From Ulva prolifera (taxonomy: Eukaryota > Chlorophyta > Ulvophyceae > Ulvales > Ulvaceae): a stretch of 64,000 nt of DNA. The stretch spans positions 11,302,985-11,366,984 of the forward strand of contig CM041196.1 in NCBI GenBank assembly GCA_023078555.1, read 5' to 3'. Numbering within the stretch: the first letter of the stretch is position 1; every line of letters starts with the position of its first letter. The notes beneath the pieces were generated by a model, which saw only the letters and a list, made by a program, of their open reading frames with translations, was not told the DNA's origin and did not search any database. Positions 1 to 15,969 of the stretch are shown piece by piece. The position numbers were made by a program, and so were the translations under genes.

Positions 1-1217
1 GGCTGGTCGGATAGCATGCTCAGTTGTTACAGAAGGGTGGGCGGGCACGGCCAAACACGATGCAAGCATTTTTCTGGGCGTTCGCAGTTCGTTGTCACGA
101 CGCGTCGATGTGTATGGTGTGCTGGCGGTCAGCTAGCTGCATGATGACGCGATCTAACACACCAATACTGTACCCGCGGTAGATGTTGAGCTCTGTAGAG
201 CACTGTAGAGGTCGACGACCAGTGCCTACGGAACGTGCGGCTGGCGGCAACTGTGAAGGATCTACCCACTGCCTCAGAATGTTGGCCTTCGTGATGCTCC
301 ATGTGAATCCATTGATGAACCGCGGGGCAAGCATGGACGATGCTCAGCGTGCCGCGTGCGCAGCGTGCTGTTTCCCATCCGATTCCATGTCTCATGCGTA
401 TCTGATGTCCTTGCAGCTGCATACGCAGCTGATATGACATCCCAGTGCACAATCGCGTCTCGAGGCAGGTCACGCAGGGATCGATCTGTCACGTCCCTCC
501 GTTGCAATGCGTTCCGCTGGTGCTGTAGCGCGCTATGGCGTCGGCCGGTTCACAGTGAGACCGAGAGTCATCTGATGACGCGTGCGTACGTCAACGTGAT
601 CTTCATAGCGCATGCATGCGGCGGCCGGGAACAGCACGGCGGACGGTGAGCGAGTCACGGGATGACCAGCGTTGACAACGAACGGCTGGGCTGCAACGGC
701 GCATTGCAGCCCAGCCGTTCAGGCGCTACGTAGAAGGCATGGGGATGGGCGAAGCGCATGCACGTAACCGTGACCTACCGCCTGCACCCTATTTCGAACA
801 CATACTCGGGACTCAAATGCCATCTCCACCGGTCCCCGTCACCCCTGCGCGCACTGGAGCCGTCTGCACCATGAGACCAGCACTGCAGTCAACGTGTAGG
901 CAAAGACAGAAATTGCTCTGGGCTGGACCCGGACGTCTGCTCTGGTATTGTACATGACTCACAGGCATGCACACACACGCTCACCATTGGCCCACAAGAC
1001 AGCTACAGCCCAGTCCTCCTGTGCATTAATCCGCTGGGATCTTGGATCGTCAATCAATCGCGGGTTGCAAATCACAGCAGGCGTCGTCCGGTGGAACGGC
1101 CCACCATCCGAGCCGCCCCTGCCACTCAACGTCCGCGCACGATCCATCGCACGCCCACATTCATCTTGCGTAAGAATCCAGGCAATGCCTCATTTCACGA
1201 AGGCCGCACGCATGCAG
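1..1217. other. 5' flank, no supported gene
   Basis: Short open frames occur on both strands but none has a convincing protein composition or splice context. The first visible exon of the next gene starts at 1218 in the middle of a codon, so a 5' exon carrying the start codon, and perhaps a signal peptide, probably lies here or before the window. I could not identify it. Confidence 0.4.
680..720. repeat. Perfect inverted repeat, 17-bp arms
   Basis: The left arm GAACGGCTGGGCTGCAA (680-696) and the exact reverse complement (704-720) flank a 7-base loop. It would form a strong hairpin. No gene or terminator context explains it. Confidence 0.8.
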
Positions 1218-4200
1218 CCATCTCACGGCGCAAGGCGGTCAGTGCCGCGAGCTGTGACATCAAGGCTGGCACCGACGTAACGAAGAAATCTGCTGCTGTT
1301 GTGGCCAACTTTGGTGTGCCCCCCCCCCCCCCCCCCCCCCCTGTTTCCTGTATGCCTGTCTTTTCTTTGTTCGACAGTAGCACTAAGAGCCCCTGGTGTT
1401 CCTTAACGCGATTGTCTGCTCTCATGCTGGGCCGGCGCATATCAGCAGTGATCTGTCAATGCCGTACCTGCATGCGGCCTCACTGATGGGGAGCGGTAGC
1501 CACACGCATACACCCAACTGAATGCATCGTGTGCGTGCAGCGTCGGAGGTGTCCGCGTTCATATGTGACCCAACTGGCGCTGCCTCGGAGCAGGTGGTTG
1601 TTTCGCGCGGCAATGCCATCGCCACCGCGGAGGCGGAGGGCTTCGCGCGGGCCGTCGCGTCCATCGCCGTCGACTGCGCCCTCAGTGCGCCCTACAACCT
1701 CCCCTGCCATTGCAGACTGCTACTGCTGTGGGGCCCAACCCGTCTTCATTTTCTGAACAACAGATTCGTGTCTACGTTGCACGATCCTATGTGCACTGCC
1801 AAGGAGGGTGCCCGGCCATCAACGGCTCAGCGAGCAATGCTCAGGCATGCATGCGGTGGATTCCGCTGCGCTGTGGGCGCGGTAGGCGGACTCAGCGTCG
1901 TATGTGGCTTGGGGGTGTGCAAGGCTGCCGCCGCAGCACACACCACGTCGATGCCAAGCCATGCATGTGCACCCCCACCCCGATGACGGGGGCGTTCCAC
2001 CGGCACCTGCGGACGCACCGCGACTAGAAGCTTCTCTGTAGGCGGACAGACGAGCGTGACGGTGAACGGTCGCTCCGTCGCGTACGCTCAGGCGGAGCTC
2101 ATGGCGACGGCCGTCGTCAACGCCGTCGCGAGCTCGGCCGTCTGCGAGCGCTGCAGCTCCCGCGCCACCCTCGAGGCGCGCAAAGTGACCACGGAGATCC
2201 TGTCGGCGGTCGCGGTCGCCGAGCTTGACCTGAAGGACAGCTCCGCCGGGGGTGACAGGAAGCTGGCTGTGGATGAGTTTGCCGAGACGGTGGTGAAGGG
2301 CACGGCGACGGCGGTCGGGGAGGTGAGTGCCTCATACAGAGCTGCAGTGGGTGCCGGCTGGTTGCCGGCTGCAATTGTGTTCAGCAGGGTGTATGTATGT
2401 TCCGCGTACAGCGCTACACTGGTCATCTGCAGAGAGCCTCGTGAACAGACAAATGTCCACTTCATGAAGCTCCCCACACCGAGATTCTGCCATGAACTAC
2501 ATGAGCTCGTGCCCTCCATAGATCACAATCAAGATTGATAGAGATCTCTGTCAATAACGCAGTCAGCAGGTCATGATAGATGGCGTGCGATTGCAGCTGT
2601 TGGTGACGGCTGCGGCGGCCCTGGACGGCAGCTGCGGCACGTCCATCACCGTCAACGGCACCATCGACGGCAACCGCGACGACGCGACCCCGGGGTCCGA
2701 CTATGCGTGCGACCTCGTCACGCTCGGTGTGCCGGGGGCGGTCATCGAGAACGCGACTGCTGATGCGTCGCAGACTGTGCGCGCCATGGCTTGCGAGGAG
2801 CCCTCGATGCTGATGGCCTCCGCCGTTGCCCGGGTGCGCATCCACATCTGAAATTGCGTTTCGGCCGGTTTCGGGGAATTTTGGTCGATTTCGCATTGTT
2901 TTGGGTATCGAACTCTGATGGTTACGCCAGAGGCACAGTCCACCTGTATGGCCGACCCCTGACGCTCCGCCTGCATAGTGAATGCGAACGTGAGATGTCA
3001 TCTTGTGGACAAGCGTTGCTTGCGAATGAGTCAGCTCGGCTGTGGCAGATTGACTGGCAAACCACCAGGATCCACTGCGCGCATAGCACCTCCGTCCTGG
3101 AGTGTTGATCAATTTTTCAACGACGAAGCGCGCCCACGCCAAGTCTCACTTCTGTGCATATAGTGGCGGGCAGTAATTCTGCATGGACGCCGATCGGCTC
3201 ACGGAGGCGCTGTTTTGCAGGAGGTCGCCCGTGCTTCTGCTGTGGTGGTGGTGTTCCAGACACAGGAGTGCGACGTCGGCGCCGGCAACTCCGCCTGCTC
3301 CTTCCTCTCCCAAGACATCAACACCACCGCCTCGGTTCGTCTCCGCCGCAGCTCATGTGGCGCATGAAGTGCTGCATGTACCCGCTGCATGTACCCGCTG
3401 CATGTACCCGATTGCCGCCCTGCCTCTGTCGCTTGGCAGCAGCTGCTGTGGCGATGCCTGGCGAGCCCGCGCAGCCGCAGACACTGACATTCGCACGGCA
3501 CCGGCACCGCTCATCAGACCGGCAACGCAGCGTACAGGCGTTTGCTGCGTGACGTGCTGTGTGCGGGCACGTCGCTCGGTGATCGCGCGGCTCTGTGCTC
3601 GTGTGCGGGAACCTGCCGGCTGTGATCGCATGATGGCGTGCTGTTTGGGTGTCTGCCGGCCGAGCCCACATGCTGTGCTTGTGCTCACCGCGTCTCCGGG
3701 TGTTCCATGCAGGCGTTTGCAGTCGCGATGGCGAGTGCGGTCGCGTCGGCGGTGAGCACCTGTGACCCCCCCCTCTGCGTCGCCGACGTGTCGGCCATGG
3801 AGACCGAAATCTTCGAGGTCGTCGTCACGGCCACGCAGAACGTCATCTCCAACCTCTGCGTCGGAGGTGCGGGCTCTGCATGCTGTGTGGCGCTGCGCGC
3901 TGCTGCAAGTGGTCCATCCCAGCATGCATAGCACACTGCTAAACTCGCAGCGGACCTTGCCATCTGAGAATTCGCCTCATCCTAGAAATGGTCCTGCCTG
4001 CCAGGAGTTGTTTTGTGACGGGGTGTGGTGCTGGTGCAGCGGAGGGCACCTTCAACCGCAGTGCGCTGGAGGAGGACTTTGTGAGCGACGCCGTGGAGGC
4101 CCTGGCCAGTGTCTTTGCGCAGGTGCGCTCCAAGAGCACCTATGAATGCATGGCTGCATACATGCATGCATCATGAATGCACCCTCGATGAGAGGGGTGC

Positions 4201-5839
4201 TTCATTCTGACACGAAGCTTCAGATGTCGGGCACCGACCTTCTGGGTACCAACCTGACATGCATGTCTCATGAGGTTGGCACACGCCAGAAGTCCTGGCT
4301 TTTTGCCCAGGTCTGGACTGTATGTGATTCCTTATAGATGATGAGCACGAAGTTGCTGTCAGGTACTGGCTGGCCAGAGGAACATCTCTCCCATGCGCAT
4401 CCCGTCCCGCTCTCGTAACAGGCAGCAGCTGCTCCCTCGACCCTGCGCCTGTCAGCAGCTCCGCAGGTCTGTGGCTGGTGCTGTTGCCACCACGCGCCAT
4501 CGCATAGGCAATCGATCGTCTGTATTCTTCTGTGCGAGCCGATCACACGATTGTTATAAAGTTGGCGTTTACAACGCACTTACTTTATACTGTCCAAACT
4601 GTACAGGCCCTTGTCGACCACGGCACTTGCCAGCCCACGGCCGAGGCCAACGCGTCCATCTCCGACATCCCCAACCCCCCCAACCCCACAATCAACCTCA
4701 CCTTCCCCGAGCTCCCAGACTCTCCCGCCGCCACCAGCGGCCCCGGCGCGAACGACCCCGGCACCACCGCCCCCGGCTCCTTCACGAGCCGCGACGCCGT
4801 CGACTCGGTGATTATCACGCCGGCGCCGCCCGGCAGCAACACGGAAGCCCGGGGGGCCGCCGCCACCACCTCGAGCACCGACGTCACGGTACGGTGTCTG
4901 CAACGTTGACCCCTATGGTGTCTGCAACCCCGCTCTCTCTTGTCTCACCTTGGAAGGTGAACGCTTTAACGGATTCTTCCGCGGAAAATCCGCGGGTGTG
5001 TTGGCTGTGCAACGTGGGTCTGTTCGGGTAGGGGTTCGGTGCTGCCCCTGAAGCATGCAAGGGGCCATGCGCAACCCCCGTGTATACGGTAAAGGGGGGT
5101 GGTTCCAGTGCCATTCCCCTGGAATGCATGCCATGCATGCATTCCAGCGGGGTTGGACCCCCCCCTCAGGAGCGCCTGGGATGTGTGTTCACTCAGCCGG
5201 CCCCTGCGCGGAGCACAGCACCATCTGCGCCGATGACATCCCAACAGCTGCATAGGCAGTGTATGTGTGCGTGACCCCTTCGACACACCGGAGGGCGTGG
5301 CGAGTATCCTTGTTTCGGCATCCACAACGACGTCTTTCGTATGCTCTGGATCCACTGTAGGACCGCGTTCGCCACCACGTGCTTCCGGCAAGCCACAACG
5401 ACAGGCCCTGCGGCCTCACCTTCCCGAGCGTGCTGCGGAGTCCGCCATGCATGACTTGCCCTGTAGCTGCGGTTTCTCTCCCCGTACCACCGTATGCCAC
5501 AGTGCATGTAGAACATTCTTCATATGAATACCTACCACAAATGCATGTTGTCTCAGACGCAGTAGGGAGCTGGACGAGTAAAGACATTCCTGCCGATGTT
5601 ATCCCGCGATGCCTCCATGCATGCAGTTCACGGAGGCCTGTGAGACGGGCAGCTGTGCCGCCAACTTCAAGCAGTGCGCCGGAATCGTCAACGGCGTCGC
5701 CATCTCCCCGCTGCCGTGCTGCACCGCCGGCTTCGAGTGTGCGCAGCAGAGCGCTCGCTTCGGCCTGTGCGTGCGCGAGAAGAGCAACCTCGTGCGGGAC
5801 GGCCACGCGACCGTCGTCGCCCCCAGCTGTGGCTACTAG
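1218..5839 (+). CDS. Ala-rich Cys-containing repeat protein with CBM1-like C-terminus (5' partial)
   Basis: Nine exons join with matching phases: 1218-1313, 1541-1684, 2042-2322, 2597-2833, 3221-3334, 3713-3866, 4040-4122, 4607-4888 and 5627-5839 (stop TAG). They encode about 533 residues; the start codon is not seen. Most of the protein is a loose repeat of alternating-alanine helices (for example NAIATAEAEGFARAVASIA and AFAVAMASAVASAVSTC), each followed by one or more cysteines. A Pro/Thr/Ser-rich linker follows in exon 8. The last exon has the spacing FKQC..(14)..CCTAGFEC..(8)..LCV, which resembles the Cys framework of CBM1 cellulose-binding modules. An extracellular or cell-wall role is inferred from the cysteines, the linker and this module; no signal peptide is visible because the first exon is missing. 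I do not recognise the Ala-rich family by name. Donors are mostly GTGCGC-like and acceptors are TGCAG. Confidence 0.75.
1319..1341 (+). repeat. Poly-C tract just after a splice donor
   Basis: A run of about 23 C begins five bases into the intron whose donor follows 1313. A similar tract follows the donor at 25,506 in the RlmN-type gene. Confidence 0.9.
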
Positions 5840-8403
5840 TGCGTATGGTGCACGCCATACACCACGTGTAGTTGCTGGCGTGCGGGTGTGTGTGTGTGTG
5901 TGTGATTGCTGCAGGCGTCTCTGCTGTTGATGCCGTGCTCAGCTGACAGTGCTAGAGCGGCTCTGCAGATCAGCCCAGCATGCGGCATCTGGCTGCCTCC
6001 TGCGACGCTGCCTCCTGCGCCGCTGTGGGACACCATGCTGCGGCGGTTTGGGGTGGCGATGGGCGGTGGGTCGAGCAGACAGGCACAATTTCGGCTTGTG
6101 GGTCGTGGCTGAGGTGCTGGTTCATTTGTCAGCTGCACACCCTTCATGAGGAAGGTGCGGAGCACACATGCACCCGCGGCTGTTGAAAAGCTGTCCGGGG
6201 TTGTGCTCCATGAGAGGGCAGCCACCTGCTGTAGTGCTGAGCGTGTTTCTTGGGCACTGTTTCTTTTAGTCATTGTTTTCATTTGAATCATGTAATATGG
6301 AGGAGATGACTCCGGCGACACCGATTTGTTGTTGTGTGGGGGCTGTCCTCACGACAGCACAATGCATGAACAATAGCCCCAGTCTCGCATGGTAATAGAA
6401 ATTAGCAATTACTTAAGTCGCACGTGAGATGTGTCCCTGTAAGACTCGGGCATGCGTGCACCATGCCAGGCTCGCAACGAGGACTACAAAGGAGTGTGTT
6501 CACGTAGTTTGTGTAAACACATACTGCACAAGAAGCACCCTCGACAGAGGTTCCACACACTTCGATGTGTTCACCTGCCACGACCCAGAACCCTGGACCA
6601 AGCACCCAGCACGGCGGAGTCATGCTGCCCTACTTCGCATAGAACATTCCAAACGGGTTGCAAACCCTGATATTTGTGGCATACCTGACCTGGTGAAGCA
6701 GGCAGGCCGTTCAACTCGATATTTGTCGCCTGCTGTCAAGTCGAGAGTGATGCGATACCTATGGCTTTCAGATAGGCGTCACACATAGACCATGCGACAT
6801 AGATGACTGGCTTTCAGAATAGGCATCACGCAAAAACACAGCGCACGCTAAACACATCAAATAAACCCTCTTGTAAGGAACGATTGCACAGGCTTTGCAC
6901 CAACAGCCCAATGCTGCAGACTCCACTTGCATTGGGGTTGCCCTAGCCGCTGTGCGCATGCCAGAGATCCTGAGGCATCATGCCCCCACAGGGAGGCCCG
7001 GGCGCCACGCATGGCGGGCCATGCATACGCACGTACTCCTCGCCATCCTCGGCATCTAATACGGTGCAGCGGTCCAGCTCGTGGCGTGGGTGCACTGGGC
7101 TGGGTTGTTGGGTGTGTTCCTGCCATGTGATCTGGTTTCACACGGCCGTACCCTTACCCTAGCCTTTGCCCTTGCAACACCACACAGCGGCGCAGGGTGA
7201 GCGCCCTTACCCTAGCCTTTGCCCTTGCAACAGCACACAGCGGCGCAGGGTGAGCGCCGTACACCCAGCAAACTCTGGTTACATCTGGGCGGGCATGTAC
7301 GCCACCGTCTCCTGCCATGCGCATCACGGCACACGGCATCTAATGCATACACGCTAAAAGCCAAGCAATGTGGTACGTCGAAACATGTGGACCACGCATC
7401 GACACTGTATCAAATAATGAATCAAACTGGGCATCTCGCCCTGGCCTACGGCGACGCGCTACAAACTTCCCTCTTGCCGCAAGTTGACCCCTTCCGGGCC
7501 CCCTCCCCAAACCCTATTCTACAGGGTGTGGGAATGGCCCCCCTCACCTCGGAGATGACAATACCCTGTATTAACAAATTGCAATCCGACCGCCTGCCGA
7601 TGAGGGCACTGATCGGCCGCTGTCCATAGTTCTGTCGTATCAACCTACATGCAGAAGCGCTAGGGGAGGCCGCGGCCTGGATTCTCGTCCTGAAGCCGGT
7701 GTGGCCTCCCCAACCCCACCGTGGGGTGACCCCCGCTACAAACACTTCCTCTGACCGCCGAATAGGCTCCCTCGCCTGGCAAAAAGTTTCCTGCATCCCA
7801 TGAGCCCCGCACTGATGCCATGCATTTGCATAGGCTGGACTGGTCAAAGCGCGGCATGATCCTGCGATCCTGTGCAGCGGTGAGACAGGCACACGGCCTC
7901 GCTCCCACTCCAACGGCGCTGCGTGGGCGCCATCGCACCTCCCGCGTAATCATCGCCGCAGCCGTTCTACCGCGCCTCAACCCCCACCTCCCACGAATCC
8001 CACGAGGTGCTCACCAGATCTGGCGTGGTCGCCAGATCCGCACCAGAAGCACCCCTGCAGGCGCGCGTGCTCTCCCCAGCCCTAACCAACAGCTATCGCT
8101 CCTCAAAACAAGCACACCGGACACTTGAGACCGGACGGCACTCATGCATGCAAACGCTCCCCACAACGCCTGGCCCAACCCTGTCTGCACAGGGGAGATC
8201 CCCGAACACCTCGCCTACCCTGACCCGCCAAAAAATCCCAACCCACAGGTGTGCCCACAGGCCGCCGCCGACACGGACCCTATCTGCTGCTTCAAGTCTA
8301 TCTGTCCGAGAAGCCTGCAGGGCCCCGAGCAAAATAACCCCCCACGCCCGCGCCCCCGAGCACCATGCGTACGCCTCCATGCATTGCAAATACACACAAC
8401 AAC
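5840..8403. other. Intergenic, no supported gene
   Basis: This stretch separates the 3' end of the Ala-rich protein gene (+) from the 3' end of LRR-A (-), so it should hold both 3' UTRs in tail-to-tail arrangement. It contains a short (TG)n at about 5885-5903, scattered GCATGC motifs and the tandem duplication at 7151. I see no credible exon. Confidence 0.5.
7151..7256 (+). repeat. Two-copy tandem repeat, 53-bp period
   Basis: Two nearly identical 53-bp units start at 7151 and 7204 (CCCTTACCCTAGCCTTTGCC...). The segment GCCTTTGCCCTTGCAACAC resembles the 3' end of the R2 retroelement family (CTTTGTCCTTGTAACAC), so this may be an old R2 copy that was duplicated. Confidence 0.75.
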
Positions 8404-13226
<4,823 letters not shown>

Positions 13227-13480
13227 CTGCACAGCACCTCCAGAATTCAGTAAAAATTAAGATAAGAATACTGATGTTTTTTGCACAATTCCATTGTTCT
13301 TGGAAAGGTTTGGCCTGGTTGGTCCCCGACAAAACTCAACACGGGAGTCCTTCAGCATGTGCACTGCAACAAGTCTGACCATCGCATCGAGAATCAGCTG
13401 TGGTTGTTCGCCGGGTGCTTTCAGCCCGCCATGGGCACTAGGAAAGCCTGATGCTAAGGGATGTTTTTTGTGATATCTAA

Positions 13481-13979
13481 GGCCGTGTTCAGTGGCGACC
13501 GGTCACGGTGGCGGTCACGAGTGCTGTGACTGGTCACGCTGCGGGACGTGTTCAGTGGCGGTTAGTGCACTGCCGTCGCGAAGCCACGACAACGCAAAAA
13601 ACTCTTCAAATCAATCAGAAACTGTTCAAAAGCATTCTTACACCTACTGTATACAGTATGTCACTGCTGTGTGGTGCGCTGCTGTGATTCGGGGTGGGTT
13701 CGATCTGCAATGTCTCGTGACCATGGGCCGTGACCGCGATCACGACCCACGACCGTGACCGCGATCCGGGACTGTGAACCCCCCTCGGAGGGGTTCACGA
13801 GCCCGGTCGTTCACGATCACCGTCACGAGACAGATCAACAAATAACTCCCAAGTGGCGTCATGAAACGTCAAACGACCGATTCATATGGACTTGCAATAT
13901 CTATTAGAGTAAATGTCACGTGTATTCTGTGCTTTTTGAGACATTTTTTGTATCCGAGGTCGAGCCACTGAACAAGGCC
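13481..13979. mobile_element. PIF/Harbinger (Tourist-like) MITE
   Basis: The left end GGCCGTGTTCAGTGGC and the right end GCCACTGAACAAGGCC form terminal inverted repeats with one mismatch in 16. Each end is flanked by TAA (13478-13480 and 13980-13982), the 3-bp TWA target duplication of PIF/Harbinger elements. The roughly 499-bp interior has no transposase frame but has sub-terminal GTGACCG/CGGTCAC palindromic motifs and a second TGTTCAGTGGC at 13546. It is a non-autonomous element. Confidence 0.75.
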
Positions 13980-14557
13980 TAACTGTGATATCTAACTCAA
14001 TCCACTGTGGGTGGCAGCACCCCCATGATGCGGCGGCGCCACAGCTGCCACAGCTGCTGGCTGCGTGATGATGTGGTGTCACGTCAGCATGCAGTGAGCA
14101 GTGACGTGTCCACTGTGGCTCTCTGTCCAGTGCCCTCTGGAGCTAGTATAGCAATGGCTTGCTGCGCAGTGTGCTGCCATGTGGGTCATGTGGGTCATGT
14201 GTTCTGGCACACCTGATGATCAGATTCTGATGGACATCATGGCCATCCTGCCCTGTGGCACGTCATTCGGCATAATCTGCCTGCCACGCATTCTGCATTG
14301 GCTGACAGCTGTGCTGTGGCTGTGCTGGGCCTCAGTTGTGTTCCTGCATGGTTTATGCTATGCTGGGCCTCAGTTGTGTTCCTGCATGGTTTATGAAATA
14401 CCTTCGTCTCCGCCTGCTGCGGAGACCTGCCAACCAACCAACTCTGGCAACTCTGCAGTGGTACCACACATCCCTCCATGCAGCGGCCACCTGTCAGAAG
14501 CGCAAGCCACAGACAACCACATGAGCGCAGGCCATGGAGCCTGTTGGGTGGAGAGAT

Positions 14558-14660
14558 GTGTGTTACACAAGGACAAAGGCAGAAAGGCTGATAGCACCGC
14601 CAGGGCAAGAACGACGATAGCAAATGCAGACCCGCATCGAACCCGGCCCTGGCTGCCCAG
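14558..14660 (-). mobile_element. R2 SINE-like copy with possible tRNA B box
   Basis: Read on the minus strand, the stretch ends GCCTTTGTCCTTGTGTAACACAC, matching the conserved R2 3' end and CA tail, and is preceded by the shared CTGGCGGTGCT block. About 60-70 bases upstream (plus strand near 14,635-14,650) the minus strand reads GGGTTCGATGC, close to a pol III B box. No target duplication could be identified. Confidence 0.5.
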
Positions 14661-14809
14661 CACAACACAAATGCTTCATGGACACATGCATGTGTGGCTG
14701 CAGCTGTTGCATGCAGACACTGCCCACATGTCCAGCATGGTATACTGAGCTCAGCTGAGGTAGACAGTGTACTGGTTGATGCTGTGTTACATGCATCACA
14801 TGCATATAA

Positions 14810-14847
14810 CACATGACCTTGCCCAGGGCCCTGGGCAAGGTCATGTG
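14810..14847. repeat. Perfect 38-bp palindrome
   Basis: The two 19-base halves CACATGACCTTGCCCAGGG and its exact reverse complement meet with no spacer. A second, imperfect palindrome centred on CTGCAG follows directly at about 14,852-14,884. Confidence 0.85.
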
Positions 14848-14913
14848 GGTCATCTCACAAGGCCCTGCAGGGGCCTTTTGAGATGCCTACACCCTGGTTG
14901 TCCACAGACTAGT

Positions 14914-14991
14914 AAAGTAAAGTAAATCTAAATTTACTGAGCCGTATCCTATTGGACATTGACAACTCCGAATTAACGGGACCACATATGC
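14914..14991 (-). mobile_element. R1 SINE-like repeat copy
   Basis: The sequence from GTAAAGTAAATCT to GGGACCACATATGC is shared nearly base for base with 28,381, 42,111 and 55,687. Read on the minus strand it ends in TTTACTTTAC units, like a retroelement tail. ACTAGT on both sides (14908-14913 and 14992-14997) may be a short target duplication. The motif AGTAAAT-4-ATTTACT can form a hairpin. Confidence 0.65.
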
Positions 14992-15869
14992 ACTAGTGCT
15001 GTGATGCCCTCATCTGCTGTCATGACAGGCTGGGCTCACCACACCACCAGGGGGTGCGACATTATTCTGAACCACTGCTGAATGCTGGCTGCCCTCTGAG
15101 GCCAATGGGATGAGAGAGATGCCAGAATTGCATTAATTAGCTCAGGGGGTTGCTACATGGTTGAGCACCAAACCTACCATGACAACCTGGCATGCTTCAC
15201 ACCAACCATCAAGGTCCATAACCTATGATCTGAAATAAGTAAGATTCTCTAGATGTCTCTCCTCCTCTAGATGTCAGTGCCTCCATGTGATCACTTGTAC
15301 ACACCCCTCCCTGCAGCTACACCCAGTCACCACAGCAGCTGAGGTTGCCCTGCCCCACCTGTGCCCACCAGCCTCTGTGTCCTTGTTGCATCAAACTGTG
15401 AAGGCTGTCACTATTCCCACACCACAACCACACCATGATGACACCCACCTCTCTGCAGATGACAGCAGTGAGACAGGCCTGGCCTGGCAGGCAGGTGCTG
15501 CTGTAGGTAGTGTGGGCAGTGGAGGGAGCAGGTGGAGGGAGGGCAGCATGCGTGAGCTGTCATCTGCAGTGTGTACTGTGTGCTGCCAGGGGAACATCTG
15601 CGACATAGCAAGGTAGTTTTGTTGTACCACCTGTCCATGCATGTCCGGGCTGGATCCACTGTGTGTACTGGAAAGTGGGTTGCAGTCAGAACGAGTCACC
15701 AGACGTCGGCAGATGACCGACTCAACAGGATTGGAGCTACAAAGGAAAAACCAGCCCAAAAGCCAACTAAAAAAGGTCGAAAACTCGAACGGGTTGGAGT
15801 GGTGCTGCAGAGCAGGATCTGCACTGCATCATGTTCATCATGTGTTGCAGTGTTGACAATGCTCGCTGG

Positions 15870-15969
15870 TGATCACCTCATCTGTGTACTGATCACCTCA
15901 TCTGTGTGGTGATCACCTCATCTGTGTACTGATCACCTCATCTGTGTACTGATCATCTCATCTGTGTAC
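15870..15969 (+). repeat. Five-copy tandem repeat, 20-bp unit
   Basis: The unit TGATCACCTCATCTGTGTAC is repeated five times with three substitutions overall. Each unit carries the palindrome TGATCA. No gene is associated. Confidence 0.9.

Noticed and set aside
13680-13710. GGGTTCGATC as a tRNA T-loop
   Set aside because: No acceptor stem, D-loop or anticodon arm can be built around it, and it lies within the Harbinger-type MITE.
15870-15969. CRISPR-like array
   Set aside because: The 20-bp units are contiguous with no unique spacers. This is a simple tandem repeat in a eukaryotic genome.
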